In this document: positions 8,096-16,111 of the stretch, in pieces
Layout of the letters: every line of letters starts with the position of its first letter
Numbering within the stretch: the stretch's first letter is position 1
Assembly (NCBI RefSeq): GCF_000495835.1
Contig: NZ_AWGC01000005.1
Location: 1-32,629, forward strand
Direction of reading: 5' to 3'
DNA length: 32,629 nt
Source: Asticcacaulis sp. AC402
Lineage (GTDB): Bacteria; Pseudomonadota; Alphaproteobacteria; Caulobacterales; Caulobacteraceae
Notes under the pieces: generated by a model
Databases searched by the model: none
Seen by the model: only the letters and a program-made list of their open reading frames with translations
Told to the model about the DNA's origin: nothing
Program-made: the position numbers and the translations under genes

Positions 8096-8101
8096 TCGCA
8101 C

Positions 8102-10150
8102 ATGTCGCTACGCTGTTCCACGGCTGTCGCCCTGGTTTTTTCAACTTTTCTGGCCGGCGTGGCGTTCGCCGAACCGGTTCACGATGTCGACCTGCAGGGG
8201 ATCGATGCGTCGGTGAAGCCTGGCGACGATTTCTATCGCTACGCCAACGGCACCTGGATCAAGACGACGGAGATCCCCGCTGACCGCTCGTCCTATGGGC
8301 CGTCGGCCGTTCTGGTCGAAAAGACCAGCGAGCAGGTACGCACCCTGATCCAAGACGCCGCCGCCGGTAATGCATCGGCCAGCTCGACCGCCCAAAAGGT
8401 CGGCGACTACTATGCCGCCTTTATGGACGCGGCCGCCATCGACGCCAAGGGCCTTCAGCCGCTGGCGGCCGAGTTTGCTGCCATCGACGCGATCGGCGAC
8501 AGGTCTGCTCTGGCGACCTATTTCGGCAGCCATTTGCGCGCCGATGTCGATGCGCTGAACGCCACCGACCTCTATACTGATAACATCTTTGGGTTCTGGG
8601 CCCAGCAGGGCTTCGAAGCGCCCGACCACGTCGTCGCCTATATCATGCAGGGCGGACTGGGCATGCCGGACCGTGACTATTATCTCGATCCGTCCGACAA
8701 GATGATGGCTCTGCGCGCGCGTTATCAACAGCACATCGTCACCATGCTGACCCTGGCCAATGTCCCCGACGCTGAGGCCAAGGCTGTGCAGATCCTGGCG
8801 CTGGAAACGGCGATCGCCAGGACCCATGCCTCGCGGCTCGATACCGGCAATGTCCCCAAGGCCAACAATCCGTGGACGCGCGCCGATTTCGCGGTCAAGG
8901 CGCCGGGTCTCGACTGGGACGCCTATTTCAAGGCGGCGTCGTTGGACAGCCAACAGGACTTCATCATCTGGCAACCGACGGCCGTTACCGGCACTTCGGC
9001 CCTGGTGGCCAGCGAGCCGCTGGCGGTGTGGAAGGTCTATCTGCGCTACCGTCTGCTGGACCACTATGCCGCCGTCCTGCCCACGGCCTTTTATAACGAG
9101 TCGTTCGCCTTCTACGGCACGGCCCTGCACGGCACGCCTAAGATGCGCGACCGCTGGAAGCGCGCCATCTCGGCGACCAATGGTGCCCTGGGGGAGGCCG
9201 TCGGCCAGCTTTATGTCGAGCGTCACTTCCCGCCAGAAGCCAAGGCCAGGATCCAGGAGATGGTCGACAATGAAATCGCTGCCTACCGCGTCCGGGTCGA
9301 AAACCTGACCTGGATGTCACCGGCCACCCGGGCCAAGGCCCTGGCCAAGCTGGGGACTTTGAAGGTCGGGGTCGGTTATCCCGACAGGTGGATCGACTAC
9401 AGCGGGTTTGAGGTGGTGCGCGGCGACGCTGTCGGTAACATGCAACGCGCCGAGCTCTTCAACTACAAGCGCAACCTGGCCAAGCTGGGCAAGGCGCCGG
9501 ATCACTATGAATGGGTGATGACGCCGCAGACGGTCAACGCTGTCAACCTGCCGATGGCCAATGCGCTGAACTTCCCCGCCGCCATCCTGCAGTCGCCCTA
9601 TTTTGATCCGGGCGCTGATGCGGCTTACAATTACGGCGCCATCGGCGCCACCATCGGCCATGAAATCTCCCACAGTTTCGACGACACGGGCGCGATGTTC
9701 GACGAAAAGGGCAGGCTGGCCAATTGGTGGACGCCGGACGATCTGAAGCACTTTCAGACGGCCGGTGCGGCCCTGGCCAGGCAATATGACGCCTATTGCC
9801 CGTTCCCGGACCTGTGCCTGAACGGCCAGCAGGTGCTGAGCGAGAACATCGCCGATGTAGCTGGCCTGGCGGCAGCCTATGACGCCTATAAAATGTCGCT
9901 GGGCGGCAAGCCGGACGAGGTCAGGCACGGCTTGACAGGCGACCAGCGCTTTTTTATCGCCTTTGCCCAGAGCTGGCGCGACAAGACGCGCGAGGCAGCA
10001 CTGCGCCAGCAGGTCCTGACCGATGGTCACGCGCCGGACGAATATCGCGCAGACACGGTGCGCAACTTGGACGCCTGGTATGAGGCTTTCAAGGTGACAC
10101 CGGAGCAGACGCAGTATCTGAAGCCGCAGGATCGCGTTAAGGTGTGGTGA
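8102..10150 (+). CDS. Secreted M13 (neprilysin/PepO-type) zinc metallopeptidase
   Basis: A 682-residue oligopeptidase. The signal peptide is MSLRCSTAVALVFSTFLAGVAFA followed by EPVHDV, so it acts in the periplasm or outside. The N-terminal M13 domain starts with DDFYRYANGTWI. The zinc site is HEISH (residues 520-524, in GATIGHEISHSFDD), with ENIAD (581-585) giving the third ligand Glu581 and its Asp partner. NFPAAILQSPYFD precedes the zinc motif as is usual. The end DRVKVW matches the family's typical ...VW terminus. The usual substrate-binding NAYY reads NAVN here. The ATG at 8102 is chosen because GAGG lies 6 nt upstream and it places the signal peptide at the N-terminus; in-frame ATGs at 8090 and 8063 are possible. 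Substrates are unknown. Confidence 0.92.
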   Translation: MSLRCSTAVALVFSTFLAGVAFAEPVHDVDLQGIDASVKPGDDFYRYANGTWIKTTEIPADRSSYGPSAVLVEKTSEQVRTLIQDAAAGNASASSTAQKVGDYYAAFMDAAAIDAKGLQPLAAEFAAIDAIGDRSALATYFGSHLRADVDALNATDLYTDNIFGFWAQQGFEAPDHVVAYIMQGGLGMPDRDYYLDPSDKMMALRARYQQHIVTMLTLANVPDAEAKAVQILALETAIARTHASRLDTGNVPKANNPWTRADFAVKAPGLDWDAYFKAASLDSQQDFIIWQPTAVTGTSALVASEPLAVWKVYLRYRLLDHYAAVLPTAFYNESFAFYGTALHGTPKMRDRWKRAISATNGALGEAVGQLYVERHFPPEAKARIQEMVDNEIAAYRVRVENLTWMSPATRAKALAKLGTLKVGVGYPDRWIDYSGFEVVRGDAVGNMQRAELFNYKRNLAKLGKAPDHYEWVMTPQTVNAVNLPMANALNFPAAILQSPYFDPGADAAYNYGAIGATIGHEISHSFDDTGAMFDEKGRLANWWTPDDLKHFQTAGAALARQYDAYCPFPDLCLNGQQVLSENIADVAGLAAAYDAYKMSLGGKPDEVRHGLTGDQRFFIAFAQSWRDKTREAALRQQVLTDGHAPDEYRADTVRNLDAWYEAFKVTPEQTQYLKPQDRVKVW

Positions 10151-10309
10151 CGTCACACGCGGCGACAGACACGAAAGCTGCCCGGTGTGATCGGACCGGG
10201 TGCGCCGTGCGACGGTGACATGTTTTTCCGCTTGGATACGGGCGTGGCTATGTTAGAGCGGGCGAGCGCGGCCAAAGTGTAGCTGGCCATGATTCAGGAC
10301 GCCCGACCC

Positions 10310-11833
10310 ATGCCCAATCCCCTTGAACATATCGTCATCGTCGGTGGTGGCACCGCGGGCTGGATGGCGGCTGCCATGCTGGCCAAGCTGATCGTCGCCA
10401 AGGCGCCGAAGCCGCCGAGGGTCACGCTGATTGAATCCGACGATATCAGCACGGTCGGGGTCGGTGAAGCGACGATTCCTGCCATCAAGAAATATATGGC
10501 GCTGCTTGGGCTCAATGAAGCCGACTTCATGAAGTATACCCAGGGCACGTTCAAGCTGGGGATCGAATTTGTCGACTGGGACCGGCTGGGCGAAAGCTAT
10601 ATCCATGGCTTTGGCAAGATCGGCCAGGACCTGGGCTGGATGCGGCCGCACCAGTACTGGCTCAAGATGCGCAACAGCGGCAAGGTATCGCCGCGGTTTG
10701 ACGATTACGCCGTCAATCCGACAGCCTGCCGCAACAACAAGTTCGCCAAGGCGCGGGGTGACGGCCGCAAGTCGCCGGTGAACGATATCGGCTACGCCTA
10801 TCATTTCGATGCCGGCCTCATGGCGCGGTATCTGCGCCGGATTGCTGTGCCCCTGGGCGTGAAGCGCGTCGAAGGCACGATTGTCGATGTGCGGCTGAAA
10901 CCGGACAATGGCCATGTCGAGTCGGTGGTGCTGAAGGACGGCCAGGTGGTCAGTGGCGATTTCTTCTTCGACTGCTCAGGCTTTCGCAGCCTGCTGGTCG
11001 GCGGCGCCCTGGGCGTCGCCTATGAAAGCTGGAGCCATTGGCTGCCGTGCGACCGGGCCCTGGCGGTGCCATGCGCCGGCGTAACGCCCATGACGCCCTA
11101 TACCCGGTCGACAGCGCGCACGGCGGGCTGGCAGTGGCGCATTCCGTTGCAGCATCGCATCGGCAATGGCCACGTCTATTCCAGCCGGTTTACCAGCGAT
11201 GACGAAGCCGCCCGGGTGTTGATGGACAATCTCGACGGAAAGGCCTTGGCCGATCCGCGCCCTATCCGGTTCGAAACCGGCAAGCGCAAGAAGCTGTGGG
11301 AAAAGAATGTGCTCGCCGTGGGGTTGAGTGGTGGTTTTATCGAACCGCTGGAGTCGACCAGCATCCATCTCATCCAGACGACCGTGCTGCGGCTGTTGAA
11401 CCTGTTTCCGGACAAGGACTTCGATCCGGCCACGGCGGCGGAGTACAACGCCCAGGCCGATTCCGAAATCGAACACATTCGTGACTTCGTCATCGCCCAC
11501 TACAAAATGACGTCACGCGATGACAGCGAAATGTGGCGCTATTGTCGCAACATGGCGGTTCCCGATACTCTGGCGCGCAAGCTTGACGGATTCTCCGCCT
11601 CAGGCCGGGTGTTCAAGGCGAATGACGAGTTGTTCTCAGAAGACAGCTGGATCCAGGTGCTGATGGGGCAGGGGCTGATGCCACGGGGGTATGACCCGAT
11701 CGTCGACAATTACCCGGAAGAGACCATAGTCGCCTATCTGAACAATATCTCCAGCGTTGTCGCCAAAAGCGTTGCCGCCATGCCGACGCACGACCAGTTT
11801 GTCGCGGCCTACTGCGCGGCGGAGAGCCTGTAG
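10310..11833 (+). CDS. Flavin-dependent tryptophan-halogenase family protein
   Basis: A 507-residue FAD enzyme of the tryptophan halogenase superfamily, which uses FADH2, O2 and halide to make HOCl/HOBr that is passed through a tunnel to a catalytic lysine. The dinucleotide motif GGGTAGW is at residues 12-18. WQWRIP at 274-279 is the WxWxIP halogenase signature. Lys82 (GTFKLGIEF) and Glu348 (EPLESTSIHL) align with the catalytic Lys79 and Glu346 of PrnA. Substrate cannot be predicted: relatives are numerous in Caulobacterales, and few are tested on free tryptophan. A flavin reductase must act in trans and none is adjacent. The ATG at 10310 has AGGA 10 nt upstream; an ATG at 10289 would add seven residues. 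A hairpin overlaps the stop codon. Confidence 0.9.
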   Translation: MPNPLEHIVIVGGGTAGWMAAAMLAKLIVAKAPKPPRVTLIESDDISTVGVGEATIPAIKKYMALLGLNEADFMKYTQGTFKLGIEFVDWDRLGESYIHGFGKIGQDLGWMRPHQYWLKMRNSGKVSPRFDDYAVNPTACRNNKFAKARGDGRKSPVNDIGYAYHFDAGLMARYLRRIAVPLGVKRVEGTIVDVRLKPDNGHVESVVLKDGQVVSGDFFFDCSGFRSLLVGGALGVAYESWSHWLPCDRALAVPCAGVTPMTPYTRSTARTAGWQWRIPLQHRIGNGHVYSSRFTSDDEAARVLMDNLDGKALADPRPIRFETGKRKKLWEKNVLAVGLSGGFIEPLESTSIHLIQTTVLRLLNLFPDKDFDPATAAEYNAQADSEIEHIRDFVIAHYKMTSRDDSEMWRYCRNMAVPDTLARKLDGFSASGRVFKANDELFSEDSWIQVLMGQGLMPRGYDPIVDNYPEETIVAYLNNISSVVAKSVAAMPTHDQFVAAYCAAESL

Positions 11834-11876
11834 AGCGCAGTCCGATAAAGTGGCGTAACTTTTTCGGATTGCGCTC
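11833..11876. terminator. Long hairpin at the end of the halogenase gene
   Basis: GAGCGCAGTCCGA (11833-11845) pairs with TCGGATTGCGCTC (11864-11876) with one G-T position, and the stem continues inward (AAAGT with ACTTT) to a loop near GGCGTA. It begins on the last base of the stop codon. No T-tract follows, so it may act as a 3' stabiliser or bidirectional terminator, or be a dispersed palindromic repeat of the kind common in alphaproteobacterial intergenic DNA. Confidence 0.5.
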
Positions 11877-11892
11877 CAGCCCCATTCTCTTT

Positions 11893-11937
11893 CAAAAGCT
11901 TGGGCTCTTGTCAAAAAGCTTTGGGCAAAAGCCTTTG
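11893..11937. repeat. Three short direct repeats upstream of the nuclease gene
   Basis: Three similar words follow one another: CAAAAGCTTGGG (11893-11904), CAAAAAGCTTTGGG (11912-11925) and CAAAAGCCTTTG (11926-11937). They lie between the hairpin and the nuclease start and could be a regulator-binding array or the remnant of a dispersed repeat. Confidence 0.4.
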
Positions 11938-11952
11938 CGCCGGAAACGGTTT

Positions 11953-11962
11953 ACGTTAACGT
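11953..11962. promoter_or_regulatory. 10-bp palindrome, possible operator
   Basis: ACGTTAACGT is a perfect palindrome 53 nt before the nuclease ATG. It overlaps the first base of TATAAC (11962-11967), a candidate -10 box. No matching -35 was found, and the regulator is unknown. Confidence 0.25.
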
Positions 11963-12015
11963 ATAACGGCCGACATTTGGGCTATGGGCGCTTAGGCGCG
12001 AATTCGGGTGATGTG

Positions 12016-13044
12016 ATGAAACTGACAGCGGTAAAGTTGAGAACCTTGTTGTTATCGGTGGTGGCAGGTGCTGCGGTGGCGACGGCTGCCTGGGCCTGGG
12101 GATCTTCCGGCCATCGCTTTATCGGTGAAGAGGCCATTCGTGCCTTGCCAGACTATACACCTGACTTCCTGCGCGCCCCCGACGCGATTGCCGATATTGG
12201 CGAATATGCCAATGAGCCCGACCGCTGGCGCGATTCCGGCTTTGTCCACGACAGCGAGCGTAACGCCGCGCATTTCATCGACCTGGACGACGAAGGCAAG
12301 ACCTTCACGGGCAAGACGCTGGCGGAATTGCCCAGGACCCGGGCCGATTTTGAAATCGAGCTGAACAACAAGGGCGAGAAGATCTGGAAGTCGGGCTATC
12401 TGCCCTATGCCCTGGTCGATGGCTACCAGCAGGTGGTCAAGGACTTTGCCTATTGGCGCGTGCTGAGCCTGATGGAAACGCGCGAAACCGACAAGGCGAA
12501 AAAGGCGTGGTACCGCGCCGACCGGATCCGCCGGGAAACCCTGATCAAGCGCGATATCGGCATCCTGGCCCACTATGTCGGCGACACCACCCAGCCCATG
12601 CATATGAGCATCCACTATAATGGCTGGGGTGAGGAGTTCCCCAATCCCAACGGTTACACGCTGGAGAAGATTCACGTGCCGCTGGAAGGTGCCTATGTCG
12701 ATGCCAATATCACCGCCGCAGACGTTCGCGCCCAGATGACGGCCTATGAGCCCTGCACCGACGGACCTGAAAAGTGCTTCGCCAAGCGGATGATGAAGAG
12801 CCATGCCCTGGTTGTGCCGCTGTACGAACTGGAAAAGGCCGGCGGCTTCAAGGAGGGGGACCCGCGCGGCCGCGAGTTCATGAAGAAGCAACTGGGGCAG
12901 GCAGCCTCGGACCTGCGCGACGTCGTCCTGGACGCCTGGCGCGATTCCAAGACCATGCCGGTTGGCTGGCCCAAGGCGACCTATGACGACTATGTCGGTG
13001 GCAAGGTCGTCGATCCGTATCTGTCGCTGCACGGCGCAGGTTGA
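12016..13044 (+). CDS. Secreted S1/P1 nuclease-family zinc enzyme
   Basis: A 342-residue exported protein of the phospholipase C/P1 nuclease superfamily, whose members cleave single-stranded nucleic acids or act as 3'-nucleotidases with three zinc ions. Cleavage after ATAAWA would expose Trp28 as the new N-terminus (WGSSGH), just as Trp1 and His6 bind zinc in P1 nuclease. Other likely ligands are Asp69, His86 (AAHFIDL), His186 and Asp190 (LAHYVGD), His196 (QPMH) and His220. The last ligand is Glu224 (IHVPLE) where P1 has Asp153. The ATG at 12016 is chosen because the signal peptide begins there; upstream extensions run into intergenic repeats. The stop overlaps the start of the Nudix gene, so the two are probably co-translated. 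Exact substrate is unproven. Confidence 0.88.
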   Translation: MKLTAVKLRTLLLSVVAGAAVATAAWAWGSSGHRFIGEEAIRALPDYTPDFLRAPDAIADIGEYANEPDRWRDSGFVHDSERNAAHFIDLDDEGKTFTGKTLAELPRTRADFEIELNNKGEKIWKSGYLPYALVDGYQQVVKDFAYWRVLSLMETRETDKAKKAWYRADRIRRETLIKRDIGILAHYVGDTTQPMHMSIHYNGWGEEFPNPNGYTLEKIHVPLEGAYVDANITAADVRAQMTAYEPCTDGPEKCFAKRMMKSHALVVPLYELEKAGGFKEGDPRGREFMKKQLGQAASDLRDVVLDAWRDSKTMPVGWPKATYDDYVGGKVVDPYLSLHGAG

Positions 13045-13508
13045 TGCCGGACCTGTTGATGGCGGAGATCAAGCAGTTCGGCGCGCGCCAGGCTGGCCTG
13101 GTCTACAAACCCCGTGTCGGCGCCTATGGAATCCTGCTGCACGAAGGCCGGATCGCCTGTGCGCAGATCGGTTATACGAAGTTCGCCTACGACCTGCCCG
13201 GTGGCGCCCTGGATCCAGGCGAAACACCGGAACAGGCCGTTGTGCGTGAGTTCCTGGAGGAAACCGGTCTTGAGGTGGCGGTCGGCCGTCAGGTGACGCA
13301 GATCGATCATTATTTTGTCCATGACGACGGCACGCCGTACAACAACCGCTGCCATTTCTACGAGGTCGAGATGAGGGCGCACCGGCCGGCGGCCAAGACC
13401 GAACTGGACCACGAACTGGTGTGGCTGCCGCCGCTGGAAGTCATCAAGCGCCTGAAGAACGAGGGCTATGCCTGGGCCATGGTGCTGTGGCTGAGAGCCA
13501 TGCGGTGA
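13044..13508 (+). CDS. Nudix hydrolase
   Basis: A 154-residue protein carrying a complete Nudix box, from GGALDPGE through AVVREFLEETGL, matching GX5EX7REUXEEXGU; the glutamates bind the divalent metal. Nudix enzymes hydrolyse nucleoside diphosphates linked to another group X, such as oxidised nucleotides, nucleotide sugars, NADH or ApnA. Nothing here fixes the substrate. The ATG at 13044 shares its A with the TGA of the preceding nuclease gene (TGATG), indicating translational coupling; an in-frame ATG at 13059 is possible. Pairing with a secreted nuclease hints at nucleotide salvage, which is inference. The gene converges on the TolC-type gene with 60 bp between them and no clear terminator. 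Confidence 0.9.
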   Translation: MPDLLMAEIKQFGARQAGLVYKPRVGAYGILLHEGRIACAQIGYTKFAYDLPGGALDPGETPEQAVVREFLEETGLEVAVGRQVTQIDHYFVHDDGTPYNNRCHFYEVEMRAHRPAAKTELDHELVWLPPLEVIKRLKNEGYAWAMVLWLRAMR

Positions 13509-13568
13509 GGAGAGGGGGCCGACTTTCCGCTCAAATGCTGCCGTAGGGCTCGCTTCTTGGGCGACATG

Positions 13569-14816
13569 TCACAACCGCCCTGCTTCGGTGAGGAGCCCGA
13601 TCCACACCTGGGTGAGCTCGTGCCGGGCGTCGATTTCACCCAGAGCGGCCGCAACGTAATCAGCCTGTGCCCGATCCGCCTCGTCCAGTGTTGCGGCGGA
13701 TATTTTCAGGGCGGCGTCCAGCGCATCACGGACCCGAAGCTTGCCGTCGCGCAATTCTACCAGGCGGCTGTGTTTCTGCTGGCCAAGGTCGATCTGGGTC
13801 AGGGTGTTGCCCAGATAGGCGTCGAGGTCGCTCAGGGTCTTGTCATGCTGGGCCTGGGCAACCTCAAGCCCGGCCCGGGATGACGCCAGTTCTGCCCGAT
13901 AGCGTCCGCCGCTCAGGATCGGCAGGCGCAGATCCAGGCCGATCCGGTCGCGCTGGCGCCAGGTTTCGCTCATACTGTCGAAGTCCTGGGCATAGAAGCC
14001 CGACAATACCAGCCGCGGCCAGCGCGCCCGCCGGGTTTCGCGAACCTGGCCTTCCGCCTGGCTGATCCGGGCGCTGGCCTGGACCCGTTTCGGATTGTCC
14101 GTCACCACGGCGGCGAGGTACTGGCCGTCGTCGGCCGCGCGCCGCGCCATCAGGTCGGTGTCGAGGCTGGCGGCGTCGACACAGGTGCTTGCGCCGGTGA
14201 GATGGTCGAGCGCTGTCTGGGCGGCCGCCAGAGCGCCCGTCTCTTCGATGACGGCGCTGTGGGCCCGGGCGCGCTCCGTCGACCAGGCTTCGACATCTTC
14301 CCGCGTCATGGCGCCGATGGCGAAACTCTCGGCCCGCCGCGGGGCATGGCTGTCCAACCGTTCGGCATAGGCGCGCAGAACCGCCAGACGCGCCTGGTGA
14401 TGGGCCACGGCGGCGTAGGCTGTCGCCGTCTCCCTGGCGATATCGCGCCGGGTCCGGACGGTCTCGGCCTGGGCGGCGTCCGCTTCGGCCCTGGCTGCGG
14501 TAATAGCGCCCCCCAGGGCGAGGTCGATCAGGTTCTGGCTGGCCTGGATCCCGACCCGGTTGTCGACCTGGTTGTCGGCCAGGGCGCCGTCGCCGACGCC
14601 GGCACGAGCAAAGCTGTCGACCTGAGGGAAGAGCGGGGAGCGCGCCTGCTGATACTGGGCCTGGGCCCGGCTCGATTGGGCGTCGGCGACGCGTATGCGC
14701 GCATCATGGCCCGCAGCCTGGGCGACCGCCGTGTGCAGGGAGGGACAGGTCTGCGCCATCGCCGTCAGCGGCGCCAGAATCAGGCCGGCCAGGCAAACAA
14801 GGACCCATCTGTTCAT
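13569..14816 (-). CDS. TolC-type outer membrane protein of a type I secretion system
   Basis: A 415-residue member of the outer membrane efflux protein family, the exit duct of type I secretion. The signal peptide is MNRWVLVCLAGLILAPLTAMA, followed by QTCPSL. The rest is long amphipathic, Ala/Gln/Arg-rich helices in two homologous halves (ARSPLFPQVDSFARAGVG and ARWPRLVLSGFYAQDF mark the start of strand-forming segments), as in TolC. Its ATG overlaps the HlyD-type stop by 4 nt (ATGA), and it is the last gene of the operon. That arrangement suggests a duct dedicated to the giant exoprotein. Confidence 0.9.
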   Translation of the reverse strand: MNRWVLVCLAGLILAPLTAMAQTCPSLHTAVAQAAGHDARIRVADAQSSRAQAQYQQARSPLFPQVDSFARAGVGDGALADNQVDNRVGIQASQNLIDLALGGAITAARAEADAAQAETVRTRRDIARETATAYAAVAHHQARLAVLRAYAERLDSHAPRRAESFAIGAMTREDVEAWSTERARAHSAVIEETGALAAAQTALDHLTGASTCVDAASLDTDLMARRAADDGQYLAAVVTDNPKRVQASARISQAEGQVRETRRARWPRLVLSGFYAQDFDSMSETWRQRDRIGLDLRLPILSGGRYRAELASSRAGLEVAQAQHDKTLSDLDAYLGNTLTQIDLGQQKHSRLVELRDGKLRVRDALDAALKISAATLDEADRAQADYVAAALGEIDARHELTQVWIGLLTEAGRL

Positions 14817-16111
14817 TGCGCTACAAAGCCGCGCCGGACCACCGCAAGAAGCGGCTCGAAGAAATAGTCGATGGCGGTCCGCGTCCGCCCCGAAGCGATG
14901 AAGGCTTCCACCGGCATACCCGGGCGTACACTCAGCTGGTCGCGGCGCAGGCGCGACTGATCCAGCTCTATGCGCGCCTCATAGTAGCTGGCTCCGGTCT
15001 GCTGGTCCCGTTTCAGGTCAGCGCTGACGCCCAGCACCTTGCCGGGGATGCGCGGGGCCTTCCAGGAGTCGAAGGCCGATATCTGGGCCAGGACCGCCTG
15101 ACCGTCATAGACATCGTTGCGGTCGGTCGGATTGATCCGCACCTGCGCGATCAGGGACGTGTCCTGCGGCACGATCTCCAGCAGGGGTTCGCCGGCCTGG
15201 ACCACGCCGCCCAGGGTCGAAAACGCCAGGTTCAGCACAACCCCCGACCGCGGCGCCCGGATGATCTTGCGCTCGAGCACGTCGTCGGCTGCCGACAGGC
15301 GTTCACGCGTCGTCAGCAACTCGGTCTTCACCTGGACCAGTTCGGTCGAGGCATTGCGGAAGGCTTCGGCGCGGGCCCGGGCGACCTCCTGATCGACCGT
15401 CGACGCCTGCAAGCCGTCCATGGTGCTCTCGGATCTCAGCCGGCTGAGCTCGGCTTCCTGGCCGGCGACCTGACGGCGTAACTGCTGGACATGGTCGATC
15501 TTGACCATCTGCATGGCCAGCAATTGCTCGTTGAGGGCCAGTTCGTCGCGGCTGGCCTTCAGGGCCGCCTCCTGGGCCACGATCTGGCCCTGTTTCGACT
15601 GGCTGCTGCTCATCAGGTTGGACTGCCGCGCCCGCATCAGATTGCCGTCGGCGCTGAGCCAGCGCTTTTGCTGATAGAAGAGGTCGCCCTGCTGCCGGCG
15701 CAACTCGCTTTCCACGCCCGGCGCGATACCGAGACCGGACAGGTCGACCCCATCCATCTGATGGCGGCCGGCCAGAAAAGCTTCCAGCCTGGCCTGGGAC
15801 AACAGCAGCCCGGCATATTCCTGCGCCGCCTGGTCGCGCTGGGCCCGGGCGCCGATATTGTCGAGTTCGAACAGGACGTCGCCCTGGCGGACACTGGCGC
15901 CCTCGCGCACCGCTATAGTGCGGATAATCCCGCCCTCCAGGTGCTGAACCTTCTTGCGGTTGTCGTCGACCGTCACCGCACCGGAGGCGACCACACCTTC
16001 GGCCAGAGGGGCAAAGGTCGCCCAGACCAGGGTTCCAGCCAGCGCGGCCAGGCACACCATGCCGTAAATGCCCGCCAGGCGATCTTTGAAAGGTTCCGCT
16101 GCAATCGTCAT
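14813..16111 (-). CDS. HlyD/PrtE-type membrane fusion protein
   Basis: A 432-residue periplasmic adaptor. One N-terminal membrane helix (residues about 13-35) is followed by the first half of the lipoyl/biotinyl domain (KKVQHLEGGIIRTIAVREG), a long coiled coil (about 95-285), the second lipoyl half with the beta-barrel (IIRAPRSGVVLNLAF), and the C-terminal family signature RPGMPVEAFI with a closing YFFEPLL stretch. It links the inner-membrane ABC transporter to the TolC-type channel. The start overlaps the ABC transporter stop by 4 nt (ATGA). Confidence 0.93.
   Translation of the reverse strand: MTIAAEPFKDRLAGIYGMVCLAALAGTLVWATFAPLAEGVVASGAVTVDDNRKKVQHLEGGIIRTIAVREGASVRQGDVLFELDNIGARAQRDQAAQEYAGLLLSQARLEAFLAGRHQMDGVDLSGLGIAPGVESELRRQQGDLFYQQKRWLSADGNLMRARQSNLMSSSQSKQGQIVAQEAALKASRDELALNEQLLAMQMVKIDHVQQLRRQVAGQEAELSRLRSESTMDGLQASTVDQEVARARAEAFRNASTELVQVKTELLTTRERLSAADDVLERKIIRAPRSGVVLNLAFSTLGGVVQAGEPLLEIVPQDTSLIAQVRINPTDRNDVYDGQAVLAQISAFDSWKAPRIPGKVLGVSADLKRDQQTGASYYEARIELDQSRLRRDQLSVRPGMPVEAFIASGRTRTAIDYFFEPLLAVVRRGFVAQ

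Noticed and set aside
11869-12015. Upstream extension of the nuclease gene to 11869
   Set aside because: It would place 49 Arg/Leu-rich residues encoded by intergenic repeats in front of a clear signal peptide.
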